NCBI RefSeq assembly: GCF_002310495.1
Contig: NZ_CP023344.1
Span: 3,117,501 to 3,181,500, forward strand
Origin: Nibricoccus aquaticus
GTDB taxonomy: Bacteria > Verrucomicrobiota > Verrucomicrobiia > Opitutales > Opitutaceae
Reading direction: 5' to 3'
Length of the DNA: 64,000 bases
Both the position numbers and the translations under genes were made by a program. This document shows positions 26,327-35,991 of this stretch, in pieces. Every line of letters begins with the position of its first letter. Position 1 is the stretch's first letter. The notes beneath the pieces were generated by a model. The model had not been told where the DNA came from. It made no database searches and saw only the letters and a program-made list of their open reading frames with translations.

Positions 26327-29300
26327 TTAGCGGGGGGGAAAGGCGAGCGAAAAGCCACCGCCGTAGAGGGCGAGATTCCGGTTGTAGGCGGGATCATGGA
26401 GATGGGTTGAGCTCCAGCGTTGAAAAAGCGCGATGCGATCGGTGTGGGGGATTTCGAATCGGGTGTTGGTGGCGCGCATGAGTTGCGCGTGTGGTGTGTT
26501 GATTACGCGAAGTCCGGACTGGCGTATGCGGAGGCACAGATCGATGGCGGCGCTTTGGTGGCTGGCAAAGGACTCGTCGAAGCCGCCGAGGCGGAGGAAG
26601 AGATCGCGTTTGATGGCGAGACCGTCGGCGCTGAGGGCGGTGTAGTCCTGAACCAGGCGCAGGCGGTTGTTGTAGCCATCGCTGTTTGGATCAGACCAGG
26701 CGAATGCGGAGAGAGCGGTAAAGCGGTCACCGGCGACCGAGGGCTCGATGATGATGCCGGTTTGAAGGATTTTTTTGTCTGGGCCGATGATGTGGCCGCC
26801 GACTGCTCCGATCTCTTTTCGGGAGAGCTGTGAGACGAGTTCGTCTAGCCAGCCGGGATTCGTGGGAAAGAGATCAGGATCGAGGAAGGTGAGGATTTTT
26901 GCGTTTGAGGCGCGAGCGAGCTGATTGGCGTAACTGGCGTAACCGGGTGAGCCGTTGCAGATGAGGGAGCTGATCCGTGCGACGGTGCGAGAGCAGCTTA
27001 CTTTGGTAGGGGCCGGGTTTGAGGCGGCGTGATCAGCATGCATTCCGACAAGAAGGCGGCTGCTGTCATAGGAAGTCGCCGTGTGAATTTTTTCAGCGGA
27101 CGCGAGGGCGTCGATTATCCGATCGATAAGGGGCAAAGCTATGCAGACGGTCGGCGCAGGAGACGGCAGGGTGTATTTGATACGCCAATGCTGACCGGGA
27201 GTAGGGAGTAGTTCGGCGCTTGTGGCGGTGCGGGTGAGATGGTCGGTGAGGGCTTTGCGGGCGGCGCGTTGCGGGTAGCTGTTTTTCTCGTTCAGGTGCA
27301 GGGCGGTGGAGCCTGGCGCAGCACGCCAGTGGTATAGGACTTTGGGAATGTGGTGAATTTTATCGGGGCCGAGGCCTTCGGTGTATCGCAGTGCGAGATC
27401 CCAATCCTGGCTGCCTTCGTAGCCTTTTCGGAAACCACCGATCTGCCGCAGGCGTTCGGTGCGGAAGATGATGAGATGGCAGAGGTAGTTTTGCGCGAGG
27501 AGAAGATCGGGATTCCAATCGGGCTTGAAATAAGGAGCGAAGCGTTTGCCGTAGTCGTCTATCTTATCACGATCGGAGTAGAGGAGATCGAGGCCCGGGT
27601 TTTTAGATAGGGCGAGGGCGGCTTCTGCGAGCGCGTGGGGATGGAGTTCATCGTCGTGGTCGAGCAGGACGACGAAGGCGCCGGTCGCGAGGGTGAGTGC
27701 GGAGTTGGATGCCTCGGAGATGTGGCCGTTACGTTCGCGGTAGATGATTTTGATGCGAGGATCGGACGCGGATTCTTTCGCTAGCAGGCGGCGGATGGGT
27801 GGCTCGGTGGATGCGTCGTCGGCAATGCAGAGTTCCCAGTTTGGATAGAGCTGGTTGCGAACTGAATCTATGGCGCGGGTGAGCCAGCGTGGGTCGGTGT
27901 TGTAGACCGGCATCAAAATGGACAGCCGGTGCTGAGCGGGGATGGGAAGCGAGTTGAGGGTGTTACGAACGGAGGCAGTCTGTGCGGAGCTGCTGCGGTC
28001 GTGTTGTTTGAGCCAGCGCGTGTACTCAGACTCGATGAAAGGGCCGGGTGATTCCGGCTGATGTTCTGTGTGATCCGGCCAGAGAAAATTCCTGGCGTCG
28101 TTTATCCAGTTTGAAACAAGAGGTGGGATGATTTTCCTGGCGAGCGGACGAGGGCGTGAGTTTGCCAAGACTTCTTCATAAAACTTCAAAAGGTCCTGAG
28201 TGTTTTTTTGAAGATCGAAATGTTGGCGGGCAAATTCACGCCCGCCTGCGGATAGCCGAGCTGCGAGCGCGGGATCGCTGAAAACGCGAAGGCACTGGTC
28301 GGCGATCTCTTGAGCAGAACCTGTTTTGAGCAAAAGAGCGTGCTCACCTTCGATGATGTGGTGACCGATATTTGCGCGAGGGATAATTGTGGCGCGTCCG
28401 CTGGCCAAGAACTCGGGTATTTTAGAGGGGAGGCGGTAGTCGTTGAAGTTGTCGGGTGCGCCGGGCTGCACGAGTGCATCAGCTAAAGATAACAGCGAAG
28501 GGATTTCTGTTTTATCGACGAAACCCAGATCGATGATGTACTCGCGAGCGAGGGTGTCCAACTGGGCTGCGAGCGCAGCTGGATTGATCCCGGTGCGTAT
28601 GAGCTTACAGGGCGTGCCCTGTTCGTTCAGCATATGCACGGCGATCAGGAGTGTGCGGATGTCCGCCAGATTGGCGAAGGTGGTGCTTCCGGTGTAAACG
28701 ATCCATTTCTCGCCTGAAAGCCGGCTGTCTGGAAGTGCCAGACGACTTTGTGCCGCGGCTTCACGTGTTGTGAACGAGGGCAGTTCAATTCCTGGATACA
28801 GGAGACGTGAGTGGATTGCGGGGGGGCAAAATCTTTTGAGGCGTTCTGTTATGCACGTGATCCCGTCGCTTTCCTTTAAGAATTCGCGATATCGGAAGGG
28901 ATGTGCGAGCTGGGGTGGAATGACGCTACGCAGCGCTTTTGAGGGAAGGGACTGCAGCTCGGCGATGGATTTGCCTGAATAGGTTTCGAGGAGGATTTCT
29001 TCGTTGTCCTCCAAGTGTATGATCAAGCGCGCCAGGGGAGCTTGCTGGCGACATGCGGTGACGAATGTCCGGACGCATTCGCGCGGAGTCCATGCGTGAA
29101 CGATGTCGGGTGGTTTGTGATTGGGGAATGGCGATGAGCGTATGCACTCGTCATAAGAAACTATCGGAGGAGAGTTCCTTTTTATTATTGAGCGCAACCT
29201 GCCCAATTGAGGGAGGGTTATAGCACTTGAATGCCCAGCCTGCCGGGCCGCAGATGCGAATCCGTAGATGTGATTGAGACTGTTACTGGTCTCGTTCCCG

Positions 29301-29353
29301 TAATTTACGAAAAGTATGTTCACGGGCTTTCCATAAAAAGCAGACGACCTCAT
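26327..29353 (-). CDS. Three-domain glycosyltransferase fusion (GT4–GT2–GT2)
   Basis: 1008 residues. Residues 1-400 form a GT-B (GT4-like) domain: ILFVNYGNETSNSLNHIYGF opening, IVYTGSTTFANLAD donor-domain start, and FLASGRATIIPR near the donor site. A GT2 domain at about 480-720 has LSILMPVYNTDPRW, IADDASTEPPI, GHISEASNSAL, LLDHDDEL and the ED-type EGSQDWDLALR. A second, weaker GT2-like domain at about 735-985 has LTFLDPDLFP and GGFDESFAS, but its N-terminal donor site is degraded. Such chains build several linkages of a repeat unit. Its composition is lower in GC toward the 5' end, as in the neighbouring operon. Confidence 0.88.
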   Translation of the reverse strand: MRSSAFYGKPVNILFVNYGNETSNSLNHIYGFASAARQAGHSSAITLPQLGRLRSIIKRNSPPIVSYDECIRSSPFPNHKPPDIVHAWTPRECVRTFVTACRQQAPLARLIIHLEDNEEILLETYSGKSIAELQSLPSKALRSVIPPQLAHPFRYREFLKESDGITCITERLKRFCPPAIHSRLLYPGIELPSFTTREAAAQSRLALPDSRLSGEKWIVYTGSTTFANLADIRTLLIAVHMLNEQGTPCKLIRTGINPAALAAQLDTLAREYIIDLGFVDKTEIPSLLSLADALVQPGAPDNFNDYRLPSKIPEFLASGRATIIPRANIGHHIIEGEHALLLKTGSAQEIADQCLRVFSDPALAARLSAGGREFARQHFDLQKNTQDLLKFYEEVLANSRPRPLARKIIPPLVSNWINDARNFLWPDHTEHQPESPGPFIESEYTRWLKQHDRSSSAQTASVRNTLNSLPIPAQHRLSILMPVYNTDPRWLTRAIDSVRNQLYPNWELCIADDASTEPPIRRLLAKESASDPRIKIIYRERNGHISEASNSALTLATGAFVVLLDHDDELHPHALAEAALALSKNPGLDLLYSDRDKIDDYGKRFAPYFKPDWNPDLLLAQNYLCHLIIFRTERLRQIGGFRKGYEGSQDWDLALRYTEGLGPDKIHHIPKVLYHWRAAPGSTALHLNEKNSYPQRAARKALTDHLTRTATSAELLPTPGQHWRIKYTLPSPAPTVCIALPLIDRIIDALASAEKIHTATSYDSSRLLVGMHADHAASNPAPTKVSCSRTVARISSLICNGSPGYASYANQLARASNAKILTFLDPDLFPTNPGWLDELVSQLSRKEIGAVGGHIIGPDKKILQTGIIIEPSVAGDRFTALSAFAWSDPNSDGYNNRLRLVQDYTALSADGLAIKRDLFLRLGGFDESFASHQSAAIDLCLRIRQSGLRVINTPHAQLMRATNTRFEIPHTDRIALFQRWSSTHLHDPAYNRNLALYGGGFSLAFPPR

Positions 29354-29489
29354 TTTTGAGAAGTCTGCATTATGGCGCAGGGCGAATAAATCAGACCTTT
29401 AAGTGCGGCAATTTCACAAAGCTATCAAATCGAGAATCAGAGCCTTTGACGGCTCCAAGCGTAGTTGCCCTTTCGATGCAAAACGAACG

Positions 29490-29514
29490 AAAATAATTTA
29501 GGCGGCGCTAAATT
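29490..29514 (-). terminator. Possible intrinsic terminator overlapping the wecE stop
   Basis: AATTTAG (29495-29501) and CTAAATT (29508-29514) form a seven-base stem with a six-base GC loop. On the minus strand it is followed by ATTTTCG. The stem is AT-rich and includes the stop codon of wecE, so it is weaker evidence than a GC-rich hairpin. Confidence 0.4.
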
Positions 29515-30640
29515 TTTGGACAGCATTGATTACCCGGGATTGGTCATCTTGAGTCAGGGTATTGTAGAAGGATAATCGTAGCAGGCGATCACTCACGTCT
29601 TCAGTAACCGGGCACTGCCCTTTTTTGCCACCCCAGCGGCTGGCATATTGGGACAGGTGCAGGGGAAGGTAGTGAAAAACAGCGAGTACGCCATGGGCCT
29701 TAAGATGTGCGATCAGTGCCTGCCGGGATTGGAGTGAAGGGAGAAGCAAGTAGTACATATGCCAGGCCTGTTCGCAGTAGGAGGGAACCGTGGGTTGGGT
29801 GACTCCGTTCCGGGCAGCCCAACCCGAGAGTTCGGAGTGGTATCGATTCCAGAGTAAGCGACGTTTTCCTTGAATGTCCTCCCAACGCTCAAGCTGGGCA
29901 TAGAGGAATGCCGCCAGCACGTCGCTCATAACATAGCTGCTGCCAACATCGACCCACGAATATTTGTCGACCTGCCCGCGGAAGAAGTTCGCCCGGTTGG
30001 TGCCTTTTTCGCGGATGATCTCCGCGCGCTCGGCATAGCGATGATCATTGATCAACAAGGCACCACCCTCCCCACAGGTGATGTTCTTGGTCTCGTGAAA
30101 ACTCTGAGTGGCGAGCGCGCCGATAGTGCCCAGCCAGCGCCCTTTGTATTTACCGAAAAGGCCGTGGGCATTGTCTTCCACTACTGGTATTCCATGCCGT
30201 GCCGCGATGGCGTTTATCTCATCCATGGCGCAGCTTACGCCGGCGTAATGCACCACGACAATCGCCTTGGTCCTAGGGGAGATCAACTCTTCGAGTTTGG
30301 CCTCATCTAGGTTAAGCGTATCGTGGCGAACATCGCAAAAAACCGGCCGGGCGCCGCGTAAGACGAAGGCGTTGGCTGTAGAGACAAAGGTGAATGATGG
30401 AACGATCACCTCATCCCCTGTCTGGATATCGAGCAGAATTGCCGTCATTTCTAAGGCGTGGGTGCAAGATGTCGTGACGAGCGCCCGCTTGGTGCCGAGG
30501 ACATCCTCCAGAAGCTTGTGGCATTTTTTAGAAAAAAGCTGGTCACCGGCAATCTGGCCAGCCTCCAAGGTTAGGTTAATGTATTCCAATTCGCGTCCCG
30601 CCAGGGACGAACGATTGAAAGGAAGATTAGGGGTGGTCAT
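29498..30640 (-). CDS. wecE: dTDP-4-amino-4,6-dideoxygalactose transaminase
   Basis: 380 residues from the ATG at 30640, which overlaps the wecD stop by 4 bases. PLP-dependent sugar aminotransferase that adds an amino group to dTDP-4-keto-6-deoxyglucose to give dTDP-Fuc4N. It matches WecE/RffA in the opening (FNRSSLAGRELEYI), the VTTSCTHALEM segment, VVEDNAHGLFG, and the Schiff-base Lys185 in SFHETKNITCGEGGAL. The DSRxxGTNR-like EKGTNRANFFRG is also family-typical. It works with WecD directly upstream and uses the product of rfbA-rfbB. Confidence 0.93.
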   Translation of the reverse strand: MTTPNLPFNRSSLAGRELEYINLTLEAGQIAGDQLFSKKCHKLLEDVLGTKRALVTTSCTHALEMTAILLDIQTGDEVIVPSFTFVSTANAFVLRGARPVFCDVRHDTLNLDEAKLEELISPRTKAIVVVHYAGVSCAMDEINAIAARHGIPVVEDNAHGLFGKYKGRWLGTIGALATQSFHETKNITCGEGGALLINDHRYAERAEIIREKGTNRANFFRGQVDKYSWVDVGSSYVMSDVLAAFLYAQLERWEDIQGKRRLLWNRYHSELSGWAARNGVTQPTVPSYCEQAWHMYYLLLPSLQSRQALIAHLKAHGVLAVFHYLPLHLSQYASRWGGKKGQCPVTEDVSDRLLRLSFYNTLTQDDQSRVINAVQKFSAA

Positions 30641-31404
30641 TGTAATTCGTGCGTCGAGGGAAACCAGTGATGGAACCATACTGAGGACTCAATGTGGCGG
30701 AAGCCGACAGCTTGGTAGAGTCGGAGTGCGGGCAGATTCGATGCTTGGGTCGCTACATTTACGATGCTGCAATGCGAAGCTCGAAACCAATTCAAGCCTG
30801 CATGAACAAGTGCTCGACCGATGCCTTTCCCTTGGGATTGCGTGTCGACAGCGATTAATCCGATGCGCCCTTGCCGGATCTCGGGATCAATTTGGCAGGT
30901 GATGTAGCCTGCCGGCCGATCACGTTCTCCCGGACAAGTTGCCATTATCACGTGATGTATCTTCAGGTCGCGTTGAATCCACTCTCCATAAAGATCCTGC
31001 GCTCTATGACGGGGAAAACCTAGGTCCTTGAAAAAGCGGGTGTCGTAATGTGATTTTCTCGCGAGGGCTTGTAAATTGCCCAAGTCCGTTGGACTAGCAG
31101 ATCGGATTACATCCTCAGGTTCAGAATAAGCAGATGTCGATTCAAGTGAAAGCGCCAGCTCGACACGGACATCAATAAATTGAAAGCCGGCCCTGAATGC
31201 GAGTTGGAGTGTTTCGGCGTGCGTCCCGTCACCTGAGAAATACAAACACCGAATATTCTGTTTCTCGCTCCACTCAAGAATCGCGGCAGTGGAAATCTCG
31301 GTTAATTGCGAATCCTTAACTCGACCGATGCGAAACCCAAAGAAATTAGTGTCCCAAGGCAAAAGAACACAGGGTTGGGGATCTTGTGCAGTAGAGTTGA
31401 TCAT
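30637..31404 (-). CDS. wecD: dTDP-4-amino-4,6-dideoxygalactose N-acetyltransferase (GNAT)
   Basis: 255 residues. It resembles WecD/RffC: LPWDTNFFGFRIGRV near the N-terminus, SHYDTRFFKDLGFPRHRAQ in the middle, then the GNAT acetyl-CoA loop QSQGKGIGRAL and the family end LYQAVGFRHIESSVWFHHW. The enzyme acetylates the amino group made by WecE to give dTDP-Fuc4NAc, a building block of enterobacterial common antigen and of some O-antigens. No other ECA genes are near, so the sugar is likely part of this locus' own glycan. Confidence 0.9.
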   Translation of the reverse strand: MINSTAQDPQPCVLLPWDTNFFGFRIGRVKDSQLTEISTAAILEWSEKQNIRCLYFSGDGTHAETLQLAFRAGFQFIDVRVELALSLESTSAYSEPEDVIRSASPTDLGNLQALARKSHYDTRFFKDLGFPRHRAQDLYGEWIQRDLKIHHVIMATCPGERDRPAGYITCQIDPEIRQGRIGLIAVDTQSQGKGIGRALVHAGLNWFRASHCSIVNVATQASNLPALRLYQAVGFRHIESSVWFHHWFPSTHELQ

Positions 31405-31450
31405 TTGTTCGGTGTCGACGGTGGCTCAATGAGGGCATGTCCAATGGATC

Positions 31451-32395
31451 TCAATGACCGGAGGGGAGTATTTCACTGACGATGAAGGACGGGCGACGCT
31501 TCACTCCCTCGAAGATCTTGCCAACGTAAAGGCCTACGATTCCGTTGATCAAGATGATGAGACCAGCCAAAACCCATACTGAGACAATCAAGCTGGAATA
31601 ACCTAGTACGGTGATTTTTTCCCTCAGGGCTTGCACGATTGTGTAACCGGCAAACACGAACCCCGTTGCTGAGATTATCACGCCAGTCTTGACGGCAAGC
31701 TTGAGGGGCTTGTCCGAGTAGGCCAATGCGATATCGCAAGCGAGGTTGAACAACTTGGACCAGTTGTAGCTGGATGGGCCTTCAGGGCGTGCGGCGTGGA
31801 CCACATCGATGGAGGTGGACCGGAATCCAACCCATCGCACCATCGTAGGGAAGTAGCGGATACTCTCTGGCATTGCGTTGATCGCCGCGACGACCTTGCG
31901 ATGATAGATACCAAAATTTGCCACAGCAGGGTCCAGTTTGCTGCCCGTGAGATAACTTAGGCCTCTATAAAAAAGGCGGGAAGTGGCTCTTTTAAGGAGG
32001 TTGTCCTGGCGGACTGAACGGCGGGCGAGGACAATGTCATGCCCCTCCAGGGCTTTGTTTAGCAAATTCGGTATTTCTTCCGGCTGATCTTGTAGATCGC
32101 AATCCATGACGATAACCCACTCGCCGCGGGAAATATTTAGTCCTGCCGAGATAGCATAGTGCTGGCCGAAATTTCGGCTTAGCCGCAGGCCAACAACATG
32201 GGAATTTTGGGCACACAGACGTGCGACAGCATTCCAACTGGCATCCGGGCTACAGTCTTCAACCAGAATGATTTCGTATGTAATGCCGATTTCCCCAAGC
32301 ACTTTTGTTAGTCGACTGATCAAAAGATCGAGCAATTTTTCTGCTCGATAAACCGGACTAACAATAGAAATTTTGATCGCTGGATTCGAAGACAT
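31451..32395 (-). CDS. GtrB-like polyprenyl-phosphate glycosyltransferase
   Basis: 314 residues from the ATG at 32395; a TTG two codons upstream is an alternative. It has SIVSPVYRAE, LVEDCSPDAS, LSRNFGQHYAISAGL and the metal site VMDCDLQDQPEEI, followed by two C-terminal helices (GVIISATGFVFAGYTIV and VLAGLIILINGIVGLYVG). This is the standard layout of bactoprenol glucosyl/GlcNAc transferases. In the same operon a GtrA domain (41052-42125) and two GT-C-like proteins could complete a flip-and-transfer system. Confidence 0.93.
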   Translation of the reverse strand: MSSNPAIKISIVSPVYRAEKLLDLLISRLTKVLGEIGITYEIILVEDCSPDASWNAVARLCAQNSHVVGLRLSRNFGQHYAISAGLNISRGEWVIVMDCDLQDQPEEIPNLLNKALEGHDIVLARRSVRQDNLLKRATSRLFYRGLSYLTGSKLDPAVANFGIYHRKVVAAINAMPESIRYFPTMVRWVGFRSTSIDVVHAARPEGPSSYNWSKLFNLACDIALAYSDKPLKLAVKTGVIISATGFVFAGYTIVQALREKITVLGYSSLIVSVWVLAGLIILINGIVGLYVGKIFEGVKRRPSFIVSEILPSGH

Positions 32396-32415
32396 GGGCA
32401 AGGAAGTAGGTGGGC

Positions 32416-34179
32416 TTACAAGCCATAGGCTGCCGCTAGAGGCGCCTTTGGGGTGTGCCTAAGGATGTCGGGATCAGATGATGATTTTAGCTGGAGTGTA
32501 CCTTGGTCCACAGTGGCATTACCTTCAATACGACTCCATCGACCTTGCCCTTCATGGGTCATCACAATGACATTTTTGTCAGCTGGCTGTTGTGTGGAAT
32601 CCTTAGGAAGCATGAAATAATAAGTCGGTTTCCATGCATACCCTGATTCTTTTTGTTGGATGGCTGTGGTCAGCTCGGGAGCAGTTAAAATAACTGTTGG
32701 GGGACGCGTTATTGGCTGGTTGAGAGTGGCGGCTTCCGCGATGCTTACGGCTCCGTATCTATAAAGTGCACCGGGTAAAATCTCCGCACCCCAACTGAAT
32801 AAATCGATGTATCGTACGGGCGGCAGGTTTTTATCGAGTACAACTACAAAGGTGCTTTCGCCTGCGTCTGCACATTGGCGACCATAGGCTTGCCAAAAAC
32901 TTCTTTGAAAGAACCAGCTGTTCGCGTAATCGCGTTGTACTAAAGTACCGAATCCGGCGAATGCCGTGAACACAAAGACAGGCAGTGCAAAAGTGAGTGG
33001 CCGGAGGCGATACGACAATAACTTCGTAAGGAGCAGCACACAGCTGGCAAATATGAGGCAGCTGCCTAGCTCGGCAATTACATGTACGCCCGACATAAAT
33101 CCAGTCCGCCAGTTTGCTGGAGCCCATGGAGCCCGGAAATAAGCGAAATAGACTGCCAGCATGATTACGCTTCCTCCTGCCGCCAAGGCGACGATCCCGG
33201 TCCATTTTGAGGAAGATTCCGGTGTTGCTATAGAGGCTGAATTGCCTCCGGAGGACCGGAGTGAATCTGCCGAGTTAAGCCACCAGAGTATGAATGCCGA
33301 GATTGCACCGACCGCGAGCATAGTCGTGAAGACTTCTCCGTCAGCTTCTCTAAATGGCTGTATCAAGCGCTCTGCAATTAAGTCAAAATGGGTATGGAAC
33401 CCCGTTGTAGACGTTGTTAACCCGCTCTTCAAAGTAAGGAGGGGATTGGCCGTCATTTCTGAAACTCTTTCGCTGCCCCATGGATCGCCGATGATCTGCC
33501 GGCAGATCAAGACAGCCAAGACTGTTCCTGTCCATCGCAGTACATGACGGAAACTCCACCACAGCCAATCTCGATCCAATCGAACTCCCAGGCAAAGTGG
33601 GGCGAAAAGGGCGAACATCGCTACGGGTTCGACCATGAGAAGCCCCATCGCGAGAAAGAGTATAAATAGAATACTTCGTCCGCGTAACGCCGCCAAGGCT
33701 GCAAGCAGGCAGGTTGTTACAGCGAGTTCGAAGTTATAAGCGTAAACCAGCGAGTTTTGAACGGTATCAACTGGGGCAAGAAGATAAAATCCTGCTGAGC
33801 TCCAGGCAATCAATGGCGGGTGATACGCTTTGAGTAACCGGTAGATCAATACCCCGTTGGTTGAAGCAATTAGGAATCCCGCAAAATGGAGGCCGACCAC
33901 GCCGCCCAAGCTGTAAACGATGTAGGGAAGCAGGGAAAGATTCACTCCCATGCCCAAGGGGCGACCTTGTGGCCACTTGGTGAGGCACCATTTGAAATGG
34001 TCGATTGCTTCGTTCCAGCTACGATTGATCACTCCACCGAAAAAAGCATGGTCATCGCCATAGAAACCGAATTCAGCGAAACGACGAAAGTAAGCGAGGA
34101 ATACCATGACCACCATGCCGGCCACCGGCCAAAATGTACTGCGACGGCAAAAGATTCCAGAAAGACTGAATGAAGGCAT
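32416..34179 (-). CDS. GT-C-like polytopic membrane protein
   Basis: 587 residues with about ten hydrophobic helices in the first ~430 and a soluble C-terminal tail. The first loop contains FGFYGDDHAFFGG, with an Asp-Asp pair where GT-C enzymes carry their catalytic acids, and KWPQGRPLGMG shortly after. Similar proteins of unassigned function accompany O-antigen modification genes. It lies between the GtrB-like gene and another GT-C-like gene, so it may be the periplasmic transferase (GtrC role). No named family was recognised. Confidence 0.7.
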   Translation of the reverse strand: MPSFSLSGIFCRRSTFWPVAGMVVMVFLAYFRRFAEFGFYGDDHAFFGGVINRSWNEAIDHFKWCLTKWPQGRPLGMGVNLSLLPYIVYSLGGVVGLHFAGFLIASTNGVLIYRLLKAYHPPLIAWSSAGFYLLAPVDTVQNSLVYAYNFELAVTTCLLAALAALRGRSILFILFLAMGLLMVEPVAMFALFAPLCLGVRLDRDWLWWSFRHVLRWTGTVLAVLICRQIIGDPWGSERVSEMTANPLLTLKSGLTTSTTGFHTHFDLIAERLIQPFREADGEVFTTMLAVGAISAFILWWLNSADSLRSSGGNSASIATPESSSKWTGIVALAAGGSVIMLAVYFAYFRAPWAPANWRTGFMSGVHVIAELGSCLIFASCVLLLTKLLSYRLRPLTFALPVFVFTAFAGFGTLVQRDYANSWFFQRSFWQAYGRQCADAGESTFVVVLDKNLPPVRYIDLFSWGAEILPGALYRYGAVSIAEAATLNQPITRPPTVILTAPELTTAIQQKESGYAWKPTYYFMLPKDSTQQPADKNVIVMTHEGQGRWSRIEGNATVDQGTLQLKSSSDPDILRHTPKAPLAAAYGL

Positions 34180-34245
34180 GTGAGCTGGGTAAAACGGCAG
34201 TCGCTTTGGGCAATCGCGGGTTTGGGAATTAGTTAAGGCTTCGAG

Positions 34246-35991
34246 CTAGCGGAATGCCGTGAGTGCGGTCTTTGCCGGATTTTGGAGGTCTTTTCGGATA
34301 AGAAAGGCCGCATCAGGCAGCATGCGAACCAGCCGGTAGGGTCTATCTGAAGTTTTCTCAGCATCCAATTCAACGGCTTTAGCGAAAGCATCTCTAGCCT
34401 TTAGGAATCCTTCATAGTTAGCCGAAGTAGCACTCGGCAGCGGAATTTTGCCGGAAATGTATCCGAATTGCCACTTCTCGCTTAGTATTATAGCATGAAA
34501 CTGCCGATCCCATGCTGCGAATGGTTCCCATACGGGCTCAATAACGAGTCCTGGTTGTGAGTCGGGCAGGAAAAGAAAGGGATCGTAGGCTATTCGTAAA
34601 GTCTCTGACGGGTGATCGCGTCGATGGGTATCCGCAATCGCCTCAATGATGAAGAGTGCTTCCCTATAAGTAGCCAAACCGCTTTGAAAGACTGGATCAT
34701 CTGTGCGCTTGGCCAGAAGGTCGAATTGCTTGAGCGCTGCCCGATTGCTCATTATCAAGGCAGGCAAGGCCGCCGAGCAAGCGATGATGATGACGGTGAG
34801 ATTCAATGCTTTGTATCTTCGCTCGGTTGAGCTGGCACGTATCAAGTATTCTCCAGCAAGAACAACTCCGAGAACCGCCAGCATTTCTGCGGGATGCAGA
34901 TAGAATCCCCACAGCCGTTTGACTAACATGATAATCGGTACTCCTAGCGCCGTCGCCATGAAGAGCAGCACCAGAGGGCTTTCTGCGGCTACCAGATCTT
35001 TCCAACTTTTCCATTTGCGAGCCATGGCGATGATGGCGGCTAGGAGTAGCCCGATTACCACCAAAACCATTAATCCGATTGCAAAAGCTGACGCGTAACT
35101 TCTCACCGCATCGCCGCCAAAAATGGAGCGAAGCCAAGTCAAGGGTGTCACTTGAGCATCGTCACTCCCATGCCCTGTAGCTTGAAAAGTCCACTGTAGA
35201 TAAGATTGGAGCCGGCTCGGTGTTGGCCAGAAAAGCATGGGAACGGCGAGACACCATCCAAAGACAAAGGCGAAAGCTGCCTGCACTCCTGCACGAATAT
35301 GTTTAAGCGGAGATTCACGAGTTTGCAGGACTGCAAGAAGTCCGGCAGCTGCGCATAGTGGTAACGCAGAAATCTTGGTGCCAAATGTCAGGCCGAGAAA
35401 AAGCCAGTGCCAGCCGAACCCGTATTGTCGGCGAACCGCCAATGCCAGGAAAACGGCGAGAAACAGCATCTGCAGCGGTTCAGGCTTGGGCTGAGTAAGA
35501 TAGTAATCGGTGAAGGGGAGACTGGTGAGTACAACCAGAGCGACAAACCTGCCTTGCCAACTGCGCAGCAATGTCAGGCACAGGAGGACGTAGCTTCCGA
35601 GCAAGAAGACGACCTGGGCACTACGCATGGCGACGATCAGTCCCGCATCGCCCCAAATACGATAGGGTATCGAGGAAATCAGGGCCGTGGCGTTGTAGAA
35701 TATGCGACCATAACGATGATCCCCTCCGTCGGACACTGCCCACCAGAACTGCTCAGAATCAGGAGCGGTCAGGATGCGCTTAACCCCATCGAATGGGATC
35801 ATCTCGTCCATGAAAAGGAATGGGCGTCCGACGATGAGGTCGGAGTTCGCGTAGGTGGCGATTCCAGCCACGTAAACCAACCAAAGCCAAAAGCTGATCT
35901 GAGTCAGACGTGAAGTCCAAGTCAGGTTTTGGCACAGTGGCAGTGAATGGCCCTGACTTGTTTCAGTAGCCGCTCCAATGGGCCGATTCAT
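34246..35991 (-). CDS. GT39/ArnT-like polytopic membrane protein
   Basis: 581 residues with about ten hydrophobic segments. The first loop reads LFMDEMIPFDGV, an acidic M-D-E motif at the position where ArnT/PMT-type GT-C transferases have D-E. A soluble tail of about 160 residues follows. Its ATG overlaps the GDPD-like gene by 4 bases, so it is part of the operon that starts at 42125. A role transferring a polyprenyl-linked sugar in the periplasm is inferred. Confidence 0.72.
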   Translation of the reverse strand: MNRPIGAATETSQGHSLPLCQNLTWTSRLTQISFWLWLVYVAGIATYANSDLIVGRPFLFMDEMIPFDGVKRILTAPDSEQFWWAVSDGGDHRYGRIFYNATALISSIPYRIWGDAGLIVAMRSAQVVFLLGSYVLLCLTLLRSWQGRFVALVVLTSLPFTDYYLTQPKPEPLQMLFLAVFLALAVRRQYGFGWHWLFLGLTFGTKISALPLCAAAGLLAVLQTRESPLKHIRAGVQAAFAFVFGWCLAVPMLFWPTPSRLQSYLQWTFQATGHGSDDAQVTPLTWLRSIFGGDAVRSYASAFAIGLMVLVVIGLLLAAIIAMARKWKSWKDLVAAESPLVLLFMATALGVPIIMLVKRLWGFYLHPAEMLAVLGVVLAGEYLIRASSTERRYKALNLTVIIIACSAALPALIMSNRAALKQFDLLAKRTDDPVFQSGLATYREALFIIEAIADTHRRDHPSETLRIAYDPFLFLPDSQPGLVIEPVWEPFAAWDRQFHAIILSEKWQFGYISGKIPLPSATSANYEGFLKARDAFAKAVELDAEKTSDRPYRLVRMLPDAAFLIRKDLQNPAKTALTAFR

